Both the position numbers and the translations under genes were made by a program. A stretch of DNA of 64,000 nucleotides. It comes from Hermatobates lingyangjiaoensis (taxonomy: Eukaryota; Arthropoda; Insecta; Hemiptera; Hermatobatidae). The stretch lies in the NCBI GenBank assembly GCA_026182355.1, contig JAPFBL010000567.1, positions 84,501-148,500 of the forward strand, in the 5' to 3' direction. Below, piece after piece: positions 9,314 through 20,540 of the stretch (within the stretch, counting starts at the first letter, position 1; the number at the start of each line of letters is the position of its first letter). The notes under the pieces were generated by a model. That model saw nothing but the letters and a program-made list of their open reading frames with translations. It did no database searches and was not told the origin of the DNA.

Positions 9314-9553
9314 TTTCTATTTCCTTATTCTTATTTAGTTGTTTATATTTGCTTCAGAGTTTCTACTGCTAAATCGTGTTTTCATAAATCATTGTGTGTG
9401 ATTTATAGAAGGTTTATTATAGATAATATAGTTAGTTGACAGCAATATAAAAGTTCATAGTTTGTCTTATTCAGTAAATTATTACTTCTGTGTATTGAAA
9501 AGGTTTTAAATGAAACTAAAACAAAACAGCCAACAAACGTACTAAATATTTAT

Positions 9554-9644
9554 GAAATGATTTCACATAAACATGTGAAATAACAATCAATGATCAAACC
9601 AGAATATGAAATGGGAAAACAAGACTAAGATCTTTCAAACGTAA
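9554..9644 (-). repeat. PLE-B terminal relic, duplicate copy
   Basis: Duplicate of the relic at 1062-1152, cut at the same place in helix II. Confidence 0.75.
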
Positions 9645-9705
9645 TTTACTAAATATGTATGTTTTAATTTATTTCATGCACCTTCGTTAAATGCTGATAT
9701 GTTTT

Positions 9706-9903
9706 TTAGCAAGATATGATTATATCAATGTTTTGATAGAACTTTTTTACACTCTCAGTAAATTTGTCAATATGGATTGCCATGATGATATAAGGTACCA
9801 GAGTAGATGATATGAAGCCAAGTGGAATGTAACTATAAATCTTTCTTTCTGCTATCAGAGAAGCCCAGCTTGCTTCTCGACAATAGTCACCGCTATCAAA
9901 CAC
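9706..9903 (-). CDS. Unrecognised short ORF, duplicate copy
   Basis: Identical copy of the 65-codon minus-strand frame at 1213-1410, lying in the downstream duplicate. The function is unknown and it may not be a gene. Confidence 0.2.
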   Translation of the reverse strand: MFDSGDYCREASWASLIAERKIYSYIPLGFISSTLVPYIIMAIHIDKFTESVKKFYQNIDIIISC

Positions 9904-10318
9904 TTTCCAATTTACAGTTCCATCAAGATATCAATAATGAGTGTGTTAACATTTAACGATAAAACAATAACTAGTGCTTTCTTGTATCACTTTTAAATTT
10001 GTAATATTATTTTGTTTTAACAAAATCATACAATCTGAAGTAATGTTCAGACTGTAAGGGTAAGTGATTCTAAGTTTTCAACAAAATAATGTAACTAGAG
10101 AACGTTTCAGTTATTAATCTGTACCACTTTAGTCAACAAAATTTGCCAATTTGCCCGTCATTACGGCCAAAATATTGAAAATAGAGTCTTTGTTATATTT
10201 CTGTGTATTTGTCACAGTTTATTTTAAGTGTAATCTGTCCTGCCGGACCGTTTTTCGTTTATCATGGTATATATATATATACTTTTTCGATAAAAATACG
10301 ATCCGAAATGGACAAATA

Positions 10319-10560
10319 CAGTTCAATGAACATAAAAAAAAACATAGAGAAATTAAAAATACAAACTTACAGTCTCTAATTTTCGGTTGAACCGTCTTCA
10401 GGAGGGATAAAGGAGGGAAACCAAGCGCACTGGTACAGAGACCTGTATCAGTGTGCTTGGTTTCCCTTCTTTATCTCTCCTGAAGATGGTTCAACCGAAA
10501 ATTAGAGACTGTAAGTTTGTGTTTTTAATTTCTCTATGTTTCTTTATGTACATTGGACTA
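10319..10560. repeat. Family A ribozyme palindrome, duplicate copy
   Basis: Duplicate of 1830-2070, with ribozymes at 10366-10411 (minus) and 10469-10515 (plus). Core bases are unchanged. Confidence 0.85.
10469..10515 (+). ncRNA. Hammerhead-like ribozyme, family A, duplicate copy
   Basis: CUGAAGA at 10480-10486, an extra U, GGUU/AACC helix II, GAAA at 10497-10500, cleavage triplet UUA ending at 10504. Confidence 0.7.
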
Positions 10561-10584
10561 TATACATATATATGTATAAACGCC

Positions 10585-10766
10585 TAAACCATCGCGCTAA
10601 TAAAGCAGAAAAATGACTGAAGTCTTTCAACGAAAACAAATGATCATTGTCAGAGTCTAAATGATGCTGGAGTCTGTGTTAGTATCAGATATGTACCAGT
10701 GTCAACTGGACTCAGACGAAGACTAATTTTTTTGGTTGAAAGATGTTAGTCATTTTCTGTTTTGAT
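10585..10766. repeat. Degenerate PLE-B-like palindrome, duplicate copy
   Basis: Duplicate of 2105-2285. Confidence 0.6.
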
Positions 10767-10826
10767 ACTCTGGTTTAGATGTTGATTTCATGTCAATCAC
10801 ATGTTTAATGTGAAATCTTATTTTTA

Positions 10827-10827
<1 letters not shown>

Positions 10828-10868
<41 letters not shown>
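10828..10868. repeat. (TA)n tract at the 5' border of PLE-A
   Basis: Pure TA repeat that joins the PLE-A coding frame after about ten bases. Confidence 0.95.
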
Positions 10869-10870
<2 letters not shown>

Positions 10871-10879
10871 CTTGTTGTG

Positions 10880-12589
10880 ATGGACAAGGAAGAATATAAA
10901 GGAAAACTTGATTCAATATTAGCAGATGCATCAAAATTCAAAAAGATTACAAGGGACCCTACCAAAACACTCAAAACTGAAGTAAATAAACTAATAGCAG
11001 CCGCCAACAGAGGTCATAAAGAAAAGATCCTAAAACCTATTTTTGGTGAATACTCCCCGGGTTACCTGTATGGAACTGTAAAGACGCATAAGGTAAATAA
11101 CCCATTACGCCCCATCATCTCTGAGGTCACAACCCCAATATACAACACGGCGAAGGAGCTAAACAAAATTATTTTTCCCTATATGCCAGCGAAGTACATG
11201 CTAACCTCCACTGATGACTTGCTGCACATCCTAAGAACCACAAAACCAAAAGGAAAATTTGCATCACTCGATGTCGAGTCACTTTTTACGAATGTCCCAG
11301 TAGAACGCACAATAGACATCATCTGTGATGCAATGTACCATCAAAACACGATGCCCTCACCACCCATTCCTGAAGGCACTATGAAGAAATTGCTACGAGC
11401 ATGCACCACAAAATCACCATTTCGCCACATTGATGGAAGCTTATATTACCAAGTAGACGGTGTTGCAATGGGCTCACCTCTGGGAGTAACGTTCGCAAAC
11501 TTCTTTATGTGCTATACTGAAAACCAGGTACTAAAAATAAATAAACCCACGTTGTATTGCCGCTATGTAGACGACTGCTTGGTTGTCATTAATTCTACAG
11601 AAGAGCTGCTGGCACTAAAAATTGCATTCCAAAAATTGTCTGGACTGAACTTCACTCATGAGGAAGGTGAAGAAGGTCAAATCAACTTCCTGGACGTGCA
11701 CATCGATGGCCGTAAATCAAGTTATATCACATCTGTATATCAAAAGCCAACGGACCAAGGAATATATATTAACGAAAAAAGTGAGTGCCCCGAACGCTAC
11801 AAATTAGGAACAATTCATGCTCTAGTACATAGGACATACAAGACCTCTTCATCATGGCAGTTGTTTCATGAAAGAATCTCTCAATTAAGGCAAACATTTA
11901 TCAATAACGGCTATAGCAACACCTCTTTTGATAAAGTAGTTAACGCCTACCTCAAAACCCGGTCAAACAATGCTAATCAAACAATCGACCGAAGTAGCAC
12001 AGTCCATAAGGTGTACTATAAGAATCAGTACACAGAGGCGTATAAAGAAGACGAGAGAGTGTTGAAACAAATTATCCGCAGGAATGTTAAATGTAATAAC
12101 GAAAATGAACGTCTTCAAGTCCATATTTATTATAAAAGTAGAACCACCGCTAACTTGATAATGAAAAATAGCCCAGATGCAGTCATCCCGGAGATACAAA
12201 AGGCCAATGTCATATACGAATATAACTGCAATATCGGAGATTGTGAGCTCCTAGACAATTCAAAATATATCGGTATGACATCGACCACACTCTCACGACG
12301 ACTGACAATGCACTTGCAAGCAGGAGCCATCGCTAGACACACCTCCGAGGAACATGGAAGAAAACTCACCCGCCAGGACCTTGTTCAAAACACCATCATT
12401 TTAAAGAAAATTAATGATCCAGCCAGACTGCAAATATTTGAAGCCATGAAAATCATGAAGCACAACCCATTAATTAATCGTCAACACACGGGGGTTTCAC
12501 GCACACTGCAGCTACTAGGTGACCAGCCACCAGCTACTCGCCAAGCCGACACTCAGTCACGGCCCAGTATTCAGAACAGCAACACCTAA
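10880..12589 (+). CDS. Penelope-like element A: reverse transcriptase with GIY-YIG nuclease
   Basis: Retroelement protein that would copy RNA into DNA and nick the target. In the 570-codon open frame (counted from the GTG at 10877), RT motif A is FASLDVESLFTNVP (about 128-141, Asp132), motif B is DGVAMGSPLG (194-203) and motif C is YVDD (230-233). The PLE thumb signature CPERYKLGTIHALVHRTYK is at 304-322. The GIY-YIG nuclease covers about 444-536: VIYEY with C-x4-C (451-456), KYIG (463-466), Arg474/475, Glu522 and Asn534, all present. Full PLE proteins are longer at the N terminus; the frame emerges from (TA)n mid-protein (VVMDKEEY), so this copy is 5'-truncated. The first ATG is 10880. No inactivating stop is visible in the remaining domains. 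The exact PLE clade is not assigned. Confidence 0.92.
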   Translation: MDKEEYKGKLDSILADASKFKKITRDPTKTLKTEVNKLIAAANRGHKEKILKPIFGEYSPGYLYGTVKTHKVNNPLRPIISEVTTPIYNTAKELNKIIFPYMPAKYMLTSTDDLLHILRTTKPKGKFASLDVESLFTNVPVERTIDIICDAMYHQNTMPSPPIPEGTMKKLLRACTTKSPFRHIDGSLYYQVDGVAMGSPLGVTFANFFMCYTENQVLKINKPTLYCRYVDDCLVVINSTEELLALKIAFQKLSGLNFTHEEGEEGQINFLDVHIDGRKSSYITSVYQKPTDQGIYINEKSECPERYKLGTIHALVHRTYKTSSSWQLFHERISQLRQTFINNGYSNTSFDKVVNAYLKTRSNNANQTIDRSSTVHKVYYKNQYTEAYKEDERVLKQIIRRNVKCNNENERLQVHIYYKSRTTANLIMKNSPDAVIPEIQKANVIYEYNCNIGDCELLDNSKYIGMTSTTLSRRLTMHLQAGAIARHTSEEHGRKLTRQDLVQNTIILKKINDPARLQIFEAMKIMKHNPLINRQHTGVSRTLQLLGDQPPATRQADTQSRPSIQNSNT

Positions 12590-12680
12590 GATATGTATAT
12601 GAGACAAAATGTCGTAGGAAGAATCACAATGAAGAAAAATAAGCTCTGACACCTCCTAGATTATATATATATATATAACA
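12590..12680 (+). other. PLE-A 3' untranslated end
   Basis: This stretch, ending GACACCTCCTAGATTATATA, recurs at both ends of the inverted structure at 28540-29301, which defines the PLE-A 3' terminus. A (TA)n tract follows. Confidence 0.75.
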
Positions 12681-12748
12681 GAAATACTAAATAGTCCAAA
12701 CCGGACAGATAAATAAATGAAAAAGCAACACATAAAAGAAACGAGAAC

Positions 12749-12795
12749 ACTTACTTGATCAATATTGCGAACTGATGTTGGTCATCAGGAAGAGA
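12749..12795 (-). ncRNA. Degenerate hammerhead, family A2, downstream of PLE-A
   Basis: Minus strand: CUGAUGA, an extra C, CAAC/GUUC (a C-C clash next to the core), then GCAAUAUUGAUC in place of GAAA-UAUCGAUC. Probably inactive. Confidence 0.5.
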
Positions 12796-12961
12796 GTAGG
12801 AGGGAAAACGTACCTAAGGAACTATTCAGCGCATATGCATATCTCTTCTTTTTGTAATATACAGTATCAAAAAGAAAAGATGCGCATAATGCGTTCAATA
12901 GTTCTTTCAATTATCTTGAACGAATTTCGGTAAAACAACATTATTGTATAATGTTGTTTTG
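12796..12961. repeat. Imperfect inverted repeats
   Basis: GGAACTATTCAGCGCAT near 12818 and ATGCGTTCAATAGTTC near 12890 are inverted. A perfect small hairpin AAAACAACATTATTG and its complement lies at 12932-12961. Similar sequence recurs at 52480-52560. Confidence 0.55.
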
Positions 12962-14280
12962 TGGACCTGATCCACAGCTATCAACATGTGTATATCTTAA
13001 AATACATTACAAAATTTAGAGACACACGGAGAACGAACTAACGTTTCCAAATCCGAAGTTTAGATTAATTTTTTTGATAAGGAGATAATTGTTCAACTAG
13101 TCGGCTAGGAGCTTACTGATAAAGAACTAGGCAATTAGAAACATCAGCTTTTTCTCACAAACTGATTGGAGGGGAAAGGACAAAAGATTGAAGGAAATAA
13201 GATGACAAGGAACAATAAAAGAAAGTTTAATCAAAGAAATAATAATAATGTTTATTGTTATTTTTCAAACCGTAGATACTAAACTTAAAAACTACCTTGA
13301 AAGATAAAGAGTTTCAGAGCTAATATAATTAAAAGGAGTTTAATTAGGGTTGATTCCAAAACCCTAAGGGTAACATGAGCTCTATGGCAAAGAAATATAC
13401 TTAAAGATGGAGACAATTTTTAGAATAGTTACATTTAGAGTTCGCAGGGATAGAAGTTTGAAACTTCTATGACTGACTGTAGTGCTTTGAAATTTTTTAG
13501 AAAAACACACCTATGTAAACGCTATGCAGACATAAAAATGCCACATTTTATGTAACCCAGCAGACGTATGCATTTACGGGAAGTGTTAACATGTATTGGA
13601 TAGGAATTCTGATAGAAAAGGGAAATGAAGAAGTGCCTGGGATTTATAACAGGACAAATTTGACTGCTACATCCACATCCTTCTATTTCCTTTGCAAGAT
13701 TAAAAGGGTTTGAATAGTTGATTATTATTAAATAAGTTCATTATTCAAGTTATTAATTTTCATTAACTATTTAATTAATTTACTTATTAATTTTTCTAGT
13801 CTATTATTTAAACGTTCTATTAATCATTAGTTTTACAATTATTATTCTCTATGTTTGTTATTCAATACACCCATTCACTGTTCTTTTTACAAATATTTTA
13901 TTACTTTGATTAAACTTTACTTTGTTTTGTCTACCTACTTTGTCTTTTTACTTTATCTCACTATTTTTTTTCAACCCTTCTCATTTGGTTGAAAAACGCT
14001 GATTAGTCTAACGAATTAGCTGTCTTTTAATGGGCGCCTAGACAATTCTCTATTAAAAGGACATTGAAATATTGATGGAGCATTGTCAGTTCTTCCTTAT
14101 GTAAATTTATTTCATTAATTATTTATAGAATATGTTCATAATTTAGTTAATTGTTTATTATATATATTATTATTTCTTTATTTTCATATTATTTTCTTAA
14201 GGATGACAAAATGGGTTCTGTTATATCTGTTTGTATTATTTTCTTTAAGTTTTGGTATATATATATACCATATGTTGTAA
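12962..14280. other. AT-rich DNA with nothing recognised
   Basis: No coding or repeat boundary is supported in this stretch. Confidence 0.6.
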
Positions 14281-14354
14281 ACAGGAAAACGATCCAAAAG
14301 GACAACAAAAAGAAACGATCCATCAATACGTTTCATCGTGAAACGTATATATAT

Positions 14355-14589
14355 AATCAATGATCAAACCACAATATGAAATGGGAAAGCAAGACTAAGA
14401 TCTTTCAACCGTAACAAGCGGTCTTCGTCAGAGTCAAAAAGCCAACTGCCAGGTTTGTTTATTTTTCAACCACCAGTTGGTTTTTTGACTCTGACGAGAC
14501 CGTTTGTTATGGTTGAAAGATCTTACTCTTGTTTTCCCATTTCATTTTGTGGTTTGACCATGGATTGTTATTTCACGTGTTTATGTGAA

Positions 14590-14592
<3 letters not shown>
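14355..14592. repeat. PLE-B terminal palindrome
   Basis: Inverted family B ends. Minus-strand ribozyme about 14382-14446 (CUGACGA, extra A, GACCG/CGGUU, GAAA, GAUC). Plus-strand copy about 14476-14540, which lacks the extra A after CUGACGA. The outer ends carry TTTCACGTGTTTATGTGAAA-like repeats, and a TA/GA microsatellite follows at 14593-14641. Confidence 0.85.

Positions 14593-14641
<49 letters not shown>
14593..14641. repeat. (TA)n(GA)n compound microsatellite
   Basis: TA repeat passing directly into a GA repeat at the edge of the palindrome. Confidence 0.95.
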
Positions 14642-14642
<1 letters not shown>

Positions 14643-14649
14643 TTTTACA

Positions 14650-15060
14650 TAAACACGTGATTAAGTAAATATAAAATTAAATTTAACAGTTGAATATATT
14701 AACAATTAATACACGGCAAATTTCTGTTGACAACGAGTTAAGTTACGCATTCATAGTAAGAGTGGAAAGAAGGAAGAAACATAATGTTTCATGGAGGAAG
14801 TTGCTATACTGTTATTATAATTTCTAATTAGAAATTGGATAAAAATATTCATGAAAAATATTCATTTCAAAATATTCAAATTGGATAAAAATTTCTATTC
14901 TATTCTTTTTCTTAAAGTGAAGTAGAATGGTGTAATATTGCAAACTCTTGTACGAAATACCTAAAAACAAGTGTTGGATATTAAAAGTGAATGCACTTTA
15001 CTCCCTTTAAAATATCTTGCATGCTTCATTCCCTTCTCAATTCCACACCAGATGTCTTAT
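14650..15060. other. AT-rich DNA with nothing recognised
   Basis: No feature supported. Confidence 0.6.
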
Positions 15061-15063
15061 AAC

Positions 15064-15150
15064 AGTTGTTCTGGTTGAAAGATCTTAGCGAATTTACTGA
15101 ATTTACTTATTATGGTTTAGATGTTGATTTTTATTTCACTCTGTTGTTAC
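15064..15150 (+). repeat. PLE-B terminal relic
   Basis: Starts in helix II with CTGGTTGAAAGATCTTAG and continues with the degraded family B tail. The first ribozyme box is missing. Confidence 0.55.
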
Positions 15151-15493
15151 AGATATACATATAATTATAAAATAAAATTTAATTAGTCCGATTTCGCAAA
15201 AAACATAATGACATATAAAATAAAGCAAAAAGTTTTTGTCAAAATTTGCTACACTATTTTTGTATCTGTGATTCTAAAGATGTAATAATAGTAAATTTTT
15301 TCTGTTGATATATTTAAGATTCTGTGAATTATAATAGGGGTATGTTTAAGTATTCAGACAGATATGAATGACTGTCTGTTTGAAAATTGTATGATCTCTA
15401 TTAAGAAACATTTAATCTAAAGCAATAAATATTTTTACTTAAGTTATATAATTTTTAATTTGTATGGTTTTTTTGTTCAGATCTGAACTGATC

Positions 15494-16345
15494 TTACTTA
15501 CTACAAGTAAAGTATAGTGATCGTGAAAAAATTCAATCTCCAGGATATTGACGGATTTACATGTTTTGATGTCCCTAAAGTTGTTTATGACATTGTTTCA
15601 ATAATTTCTATGTTCGTATATGGGTGGGTTGGAGTGTATCAAAAAGTTTGTGTACACGTTACAGTTAACAATCTTTGACGGTTAAATTGATATTTTACGG
15701 AAAAATGGTCCTCATAGTAAAGATGAACTCTATTATTTGGGAGCAAATATATATGATGGGAAAGTCATTTTGCCAAAATGTGTTTTTAGACAACAATGTT
15801 TTTTCCTAAACTACAAAATCTAGAGTCCCAAAATTTTGGTATTGTTTTGGCAATAACTGAAAAAAATCTTTTTTTTTTTCAATAAAATGAAAAAATGATG
15901 ACTTGTAATTCAATTTGAAGGCTTGTGACAACGATGAAAGCAATTCGGTTCTCACATGTCGGTTTTTATATGTTCGGTATAAGAATAAAATTATCCTTAA
16001 AAATGGAGCTTTATATGACTGCTGTGTTGAGATATTTTGTTTTATGATTACATTAAGTAAAGAGGTGTTATGGTAAAGTTTAACTTTTCAGAATTTTTTT
16101 TTTTGAAGTTAAACAGCTCATTAAGGAATAATAAAATGTTTGTAAAAAATTAAACAGAAAATTAGCGATTGAAATGAAAAAAAATGTAAAATTTTAATGA
16201 ACACAAAGAGCAATAAAGCTATAAAAACTGAATATCCTGAACTAATAGATCACCTGTTATTGTCGGATTTGTTTTCATATATTTACATTGTTTACATTGA
16301 CTTAGAATATTTAACTGAATCGACTGAAATGAAAATGATATTTAA
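15494..16345. mobile_element. Partial third copy of the 1.6-kb inverted-end element
   Basis: From the left end (TTACTTACTACAAGTAA, 15494-15510) the sequence follows the elements at 23154 and 25264 with many substitutions, up to the TTTACATTGTTTACATTGAC motif near 16280-16300. The right half is absent. Confidence 0.75.
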
Positions 16346-16349
16346 AATG

Positions 16350-19140
16350 AATTAATAGAGTTATGCAATCTATTTTTCTTGCATTTTTTTAGTGAAAGTA
16401 AAAAATTACACAATCGAAATAAAAAATCACAGGTGTTTTCCCCGGGCAATTATTTAAGCAAAACCTTAAATATCATTGACAGATATACAAATTAAGAAAG
16501 GAGTGCAAGAGCTAACCATTGTATAGGGAGGATGCTAGATAATGGTCAAACAGGGAGCGAATAAGGGTTTAAGAGGGTTATTTATATACCTTTAGAATTT
16601 CTCCATTACCCAGTTTTCTGCATCCCTTGCAGGCAAGAACGTACCTCTTTTACAACATATATCAGTTTATGATATTCAAATTTTTGAACGTTTATAGTAC
16701 ACGCTGGACTAAGCAAAAACTGTTTTATAAAAAGAAGATAATTGCTTATTTTTCATGTAGTTTCATGATTAACACAGACTATACATTGTTTAACAATAGA
16801 AATCATTAAAAAAAAGGTCAATTTACATAAAAAAAATCTATGAATACAATTTTATTTTTGCCTAGTTGCAAATGTATAGCGTTTGTAAGAGTTGTCTTGT
16901 TAAAAAAACTTTATATATTTGAAGATTTTGACCTTCTTTGAAGTACCTTTTTTTTTTTCAGTATTACTCAGTAATTTTGATGTAAAATACATTGATTTTT
17001 TTTTAAATATAAAAATTCTTTGTTACTTACTCTGGTGTTTTATTTTTTTTCTTCTAATCATTATTATTAGTAACTTTTCAATAAAATTATGCTTTGAATA
17101 AAAGAACATACTTAAGAAGTCACAATATTACAAATAAGGAAATTGTGCAAACTTTTAGGAAAACCTGAAACTTTTAAGGAACTGATAAGTGGTTTGGACC
17201 CAATAAATTAAATGTTTGTAGGAGCCTTATGAAAACTGTGGTGTTTAATCAGGTTTTGTAACAATTTTATACTATGTAGAGCATTAAATTCTCCAAAGTT
17301 TGTTTTCAGATGATTCTTTTTCTTCTACTTATTTTAATAGTCTCTACCATTCATTTCTAGCTGGAAACTGTTTTGTTTTTATTCCCGGTTTAGAGGGCTC
17401 CAGGAGAGTACCTGATAATTTCGGAGCAGAAAGTATTTTTAAATGGATTAAATTCTGAATATATAATTGCCTATGCAAAAATTTATGGATACATCTATTT
17501 CAAATTTATTTAGAACTTTTCCTACAAAAATTCACCACTTTTAATGCCTTTTGGTCCGTACAACGTGCAAATGGATGGTTCATTTTTAATTCAACTCTCA
17601 TTTGGATCATAATGCAAATAAAATATCGTGTCGTTCAACCAAGTCATAACCACGCACTTAAAACTGAATTCATGCAATATCAGCTTTTTGCATTTGTCCA
17701 TTTTAGCATCAGCGCTTAATAACTGTTAAGATTATATTTAAGTTACTCCAGTTCAGTCTCATGATAGCATTGTATTGTTTTTTGTATTAATATAATAATT
17801 TATTATTGAAAAAAAAAAAATAAATTTATCTAACAAAACTTTCTTTAATTCTAGACATCTTTTTAACCGTACAAGATTGTAGTATAATTGATCTTATTAA
17901 ATTATTTTAAAATTTATTAATTTATATTTTTTTTATAAAAGTAATACCTAACTTTCAGCTTTACTGAAAAATAGAGACATTGACCTTAATTTGAAAAGAG
18001 TTGAAGTAAAAAATGTTTTGTACTATATTACATTCTGTGTGTTTGACTTCAAAGCACTGCTCTCTTTACTTACTTTAATATTATGTCTAATACCGTGCCC
18101 CCAAGTTTACCTTAAAACCTGTTTCCTCTATGCTTATTTTATACTCTTTACTATATTGAATCTTCTATATTTAATTTCAAACTTCTGTCATTTTGACTTC
18201 ATTTAATGCACTCCACCATACTATATTTAGCTCTATTTCGTTATTTTATAAGCATATGATGAAACTGTTGTAAATATAACTTGTATGTCATTGCTGGTTG
18301 CTATTTTTCTAGCAATTTAAGTAAATTGTTACAAAAAAATCTTTTAACATAAAAAGTTATCACTTGTTATAGTTTAGTATACCTTATTAAAAAATATTAT
18401 TTTTTTCAAAAATTAACTTCAAATGGTTTTTTTTTTCTCTATCATTGCGTTGACAGTTATATACGGGCATACGACATTACTAGATTTCAACTAAAACGTA
18501 TTTTTATTGTGATTCATTGATAGTACTACAGAGAATAGTAAACATATTATTTTTACAAAATACAAAAGTCTCTTATCGCATGAATTGGTGTTTAGCAAGG
18601 CAATGAGTCTCTCTCGTTGATGCACAGCGTCAGAAACTGATTGGGCTACGGTAACACTGATTCACGTAGTAAAGGGACTATCAAATATTATTATAATACA
18701 TATTTACTCTAATATAACAAAAGAATTAATGGAATACAGTTATAAATTTTTGAAAAAAAACACTATAATATTTAAATTTATGTTTCAATTTATTTTATAA
18801 AACTTTTTTTTACAGACATTCCGTTTCTTAAGAGTTATGAAACATGATTTGTTCTCTTTTTGATAAAGTTTTTCCATATGGTAATAGTATAATAATTAAC
18901 ATATATATGTACCAAATGTAATAAAGAATTTAAGTTTAATAGAAGTAATTAAATGCTAAATACTAAATTTTGTTTCATAACACAATTTGTTTATGATTTG
19001 TTAGAATCATAGGCATCAGAATTCAAAGAAGACTATTAGTTGTAGAGAAGATACAGTCCTTAAATATTGATTTCCAGAAATTTTAAAATTTTTTTTAAAA
19101 TTATTAATTTTATAAAAATTAAATAAAATATATCTGGTTG
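16350..19140. other. AT-rich DNA with nothing recognised
   Basis: ORFs here are short and driven by composition. No repeat termini are identified. Confidence 0.55.
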
Positions 19141-19229
19141 AATATATAAATTTCAATGAGTGAACAACATTCTTTATATCGGTCACTAAATCGAAGGATA
19201 AAAAAAAAAAAGGAGACGATTCATCCATT

Positions 19230-19530
19230 TTTAGGATGAGAAAAGTATGGTCGTATTGAAGAATGGGGCTATGAAGAACAGAATAAGTGTTGAAAATAAG
19301 TGGGTAAGATTTGTTGTCATATTTATGAGGGCAGTTTTGGGGAGGTTGAGTTTGGGGGGTGGTCAAGTTGGTGGTAAGTGGGCCGAAGAGACTATTGTGG
19401 GGGTGCCGACCGATAGGGGTGGCTACCCCTTTGTGATATTGGAAAACAAGGCGCAGCCAACAAAAGGTGAAAGCCAACCGTCACTAAATCACCCCCCAAC
19501 CCCTTTTTATAACCAGAGACAATAAAACTT
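19230..19530. other. GC-richer patch of unknown origin
   Basis: A G-rich stretch (for example GTTTGGGGGGTGGTC) stands out from the AT-rich surroundings. Both strands are partly open over about 90-150 codons but with no recognisable domain. An AATAAA lies near 19521. It may be a transposon or gene remnant. Confidence 0.3.
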
Positions 19531-20040
19531 TTTGTGCTCAACTATCATGACTCAATAAATTTAATACCCTTTCCGCCTAAAACATTTTTGCGTCATTTAT
19601 GTTCTTCCATGAATTTATTATTTCCTCTTTAGAAAAAAAAGTATATTCTAACCCTTATATGTGTATTTTGTCTACCGTGAAAAATTTCATTCAAAGGACG
19701 AGATCATTAATTGCTACATAAAATCAATATCAGTATAATTATTTCAACAGGACTCCGTAAATGTAGTTTAAAAGGTGAAAATTAATTATTTAAATAATTT
19801 CAAATTACGTTCCCTTAAATTGTTTATTCTATTTAAAGCATTACTAATATACTTCTGTTTGGTTGATATAGATTTCTTGATCCTCTATATCAGTGTTTCT
19901 AAAACTTTTGTTATTCAGTAGGCACCTATGAAATAACCAAAGCTTTGAGGTTCAACTCTGATTTTAATATAGAAAATTTAGTCCTGAAATTTGCAAATAG
20001 TAAAATGAAAGCAAAATGAAAGGAATAGTTTTTTTAAGAG
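19531..20040. other. AT-rich DNA; possible lone hAT-like end
   Basis: CAGTGTTTCTAAAAC at about 19891 resembles a hAT terminus, but no matching right end is seen. Confidence 0.3.
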
Positions 20041-20098
20041 AGTAGGAGAGTGAGAGCTAGAGAAAGTGAGAGAGAGAGAAAGAGTGAGTGAGAGAGGG
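20040..20098. repeat. GA-rich simple repeat
   Basis: Imperfect GAGA/GTGA repeat. Confidence 0.85.
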
Positions 20099-20474
20099 TC
20101 ATTAATGATTTAAATCCCCAAAAAAATGAAAAGAGAAAGTATAATTCACTGCTGGTTACAGAGTAGAAAAATTTATCTTCTAGTTCAAAATATCAAGTTG
20201 CGGAAACTTGACTTAGAATTGAAAACCACTAAGGTGCAGATATAGTACCTTGAGATGCAATCTGGATATGAAAATGAGGGTGTTTGTGAACAACGTGTAT
20301 AAAGACTTGGATCACGCATTTGAAACAACTCTTGTGAGAAATTTTCTAAATATTTACGTTGGAACAAGTAGTAAATATTTACAGCAACTAGTGCCTTTCA
20401 GGCAAAAGCAAGGTCTATTTAATCGTCGATACGGGTGACGCCCGTCAAGGTTGCCTTGCTTGGTTGCTTGACTG

Positions 20475-20540
20475 TTGACATACTTATGTGAGACCCAATG
20501 CGGGCATACTTATGTAAGATCCAATGCGGGCACACATAAG
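20475..20540. repeat. Short direct and inverted repeat
   Basis: CATACTTATGTGAGACCCAA recurs as CATACTTATGTAAGATCCAA, followed by ACACATAAGTACG in inverse. GC-richer patch; origin unknown. Confidence 0.6.

Larger units (their letters stand above)
8469..12379. repeat. Long near-identical duplication, downstream copy
   Basis: This is the partner of positions 1-3883. Alignment is certain from 8494. It carries the same contents in the same order: antisense PLE-F relic, PLE-B terminal relic, short antisense ORF, ribozyme palindrome, a second degenerate palindrome, (TA)n and the PLE-A frame. Here the PLE-A frame continues past the point where the upstream copy breaks. The left 25 bases hold a degenerate minus-strand hammerhead of family F. 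Confidence 0.95.

Noticed and set aside
13345..13372. Small palindrome TTAGGGTT...AACCCTAA
   Set aside because: Resembles the end of the hAT-like element at 31225, but there is no interior or target duplication; likely chance or a deletion scar.
19016..19525. Overlapping ORFs on both strands in a GC-richer patch
   Set aside because: No domain, signal or splice support. Kept only as an unknown patch.
19885..19910. CAGTGTTTCTAAAAC as a hAT terminus
   Set aside because: No matching inverted end or 8-bp duplication found nearby.
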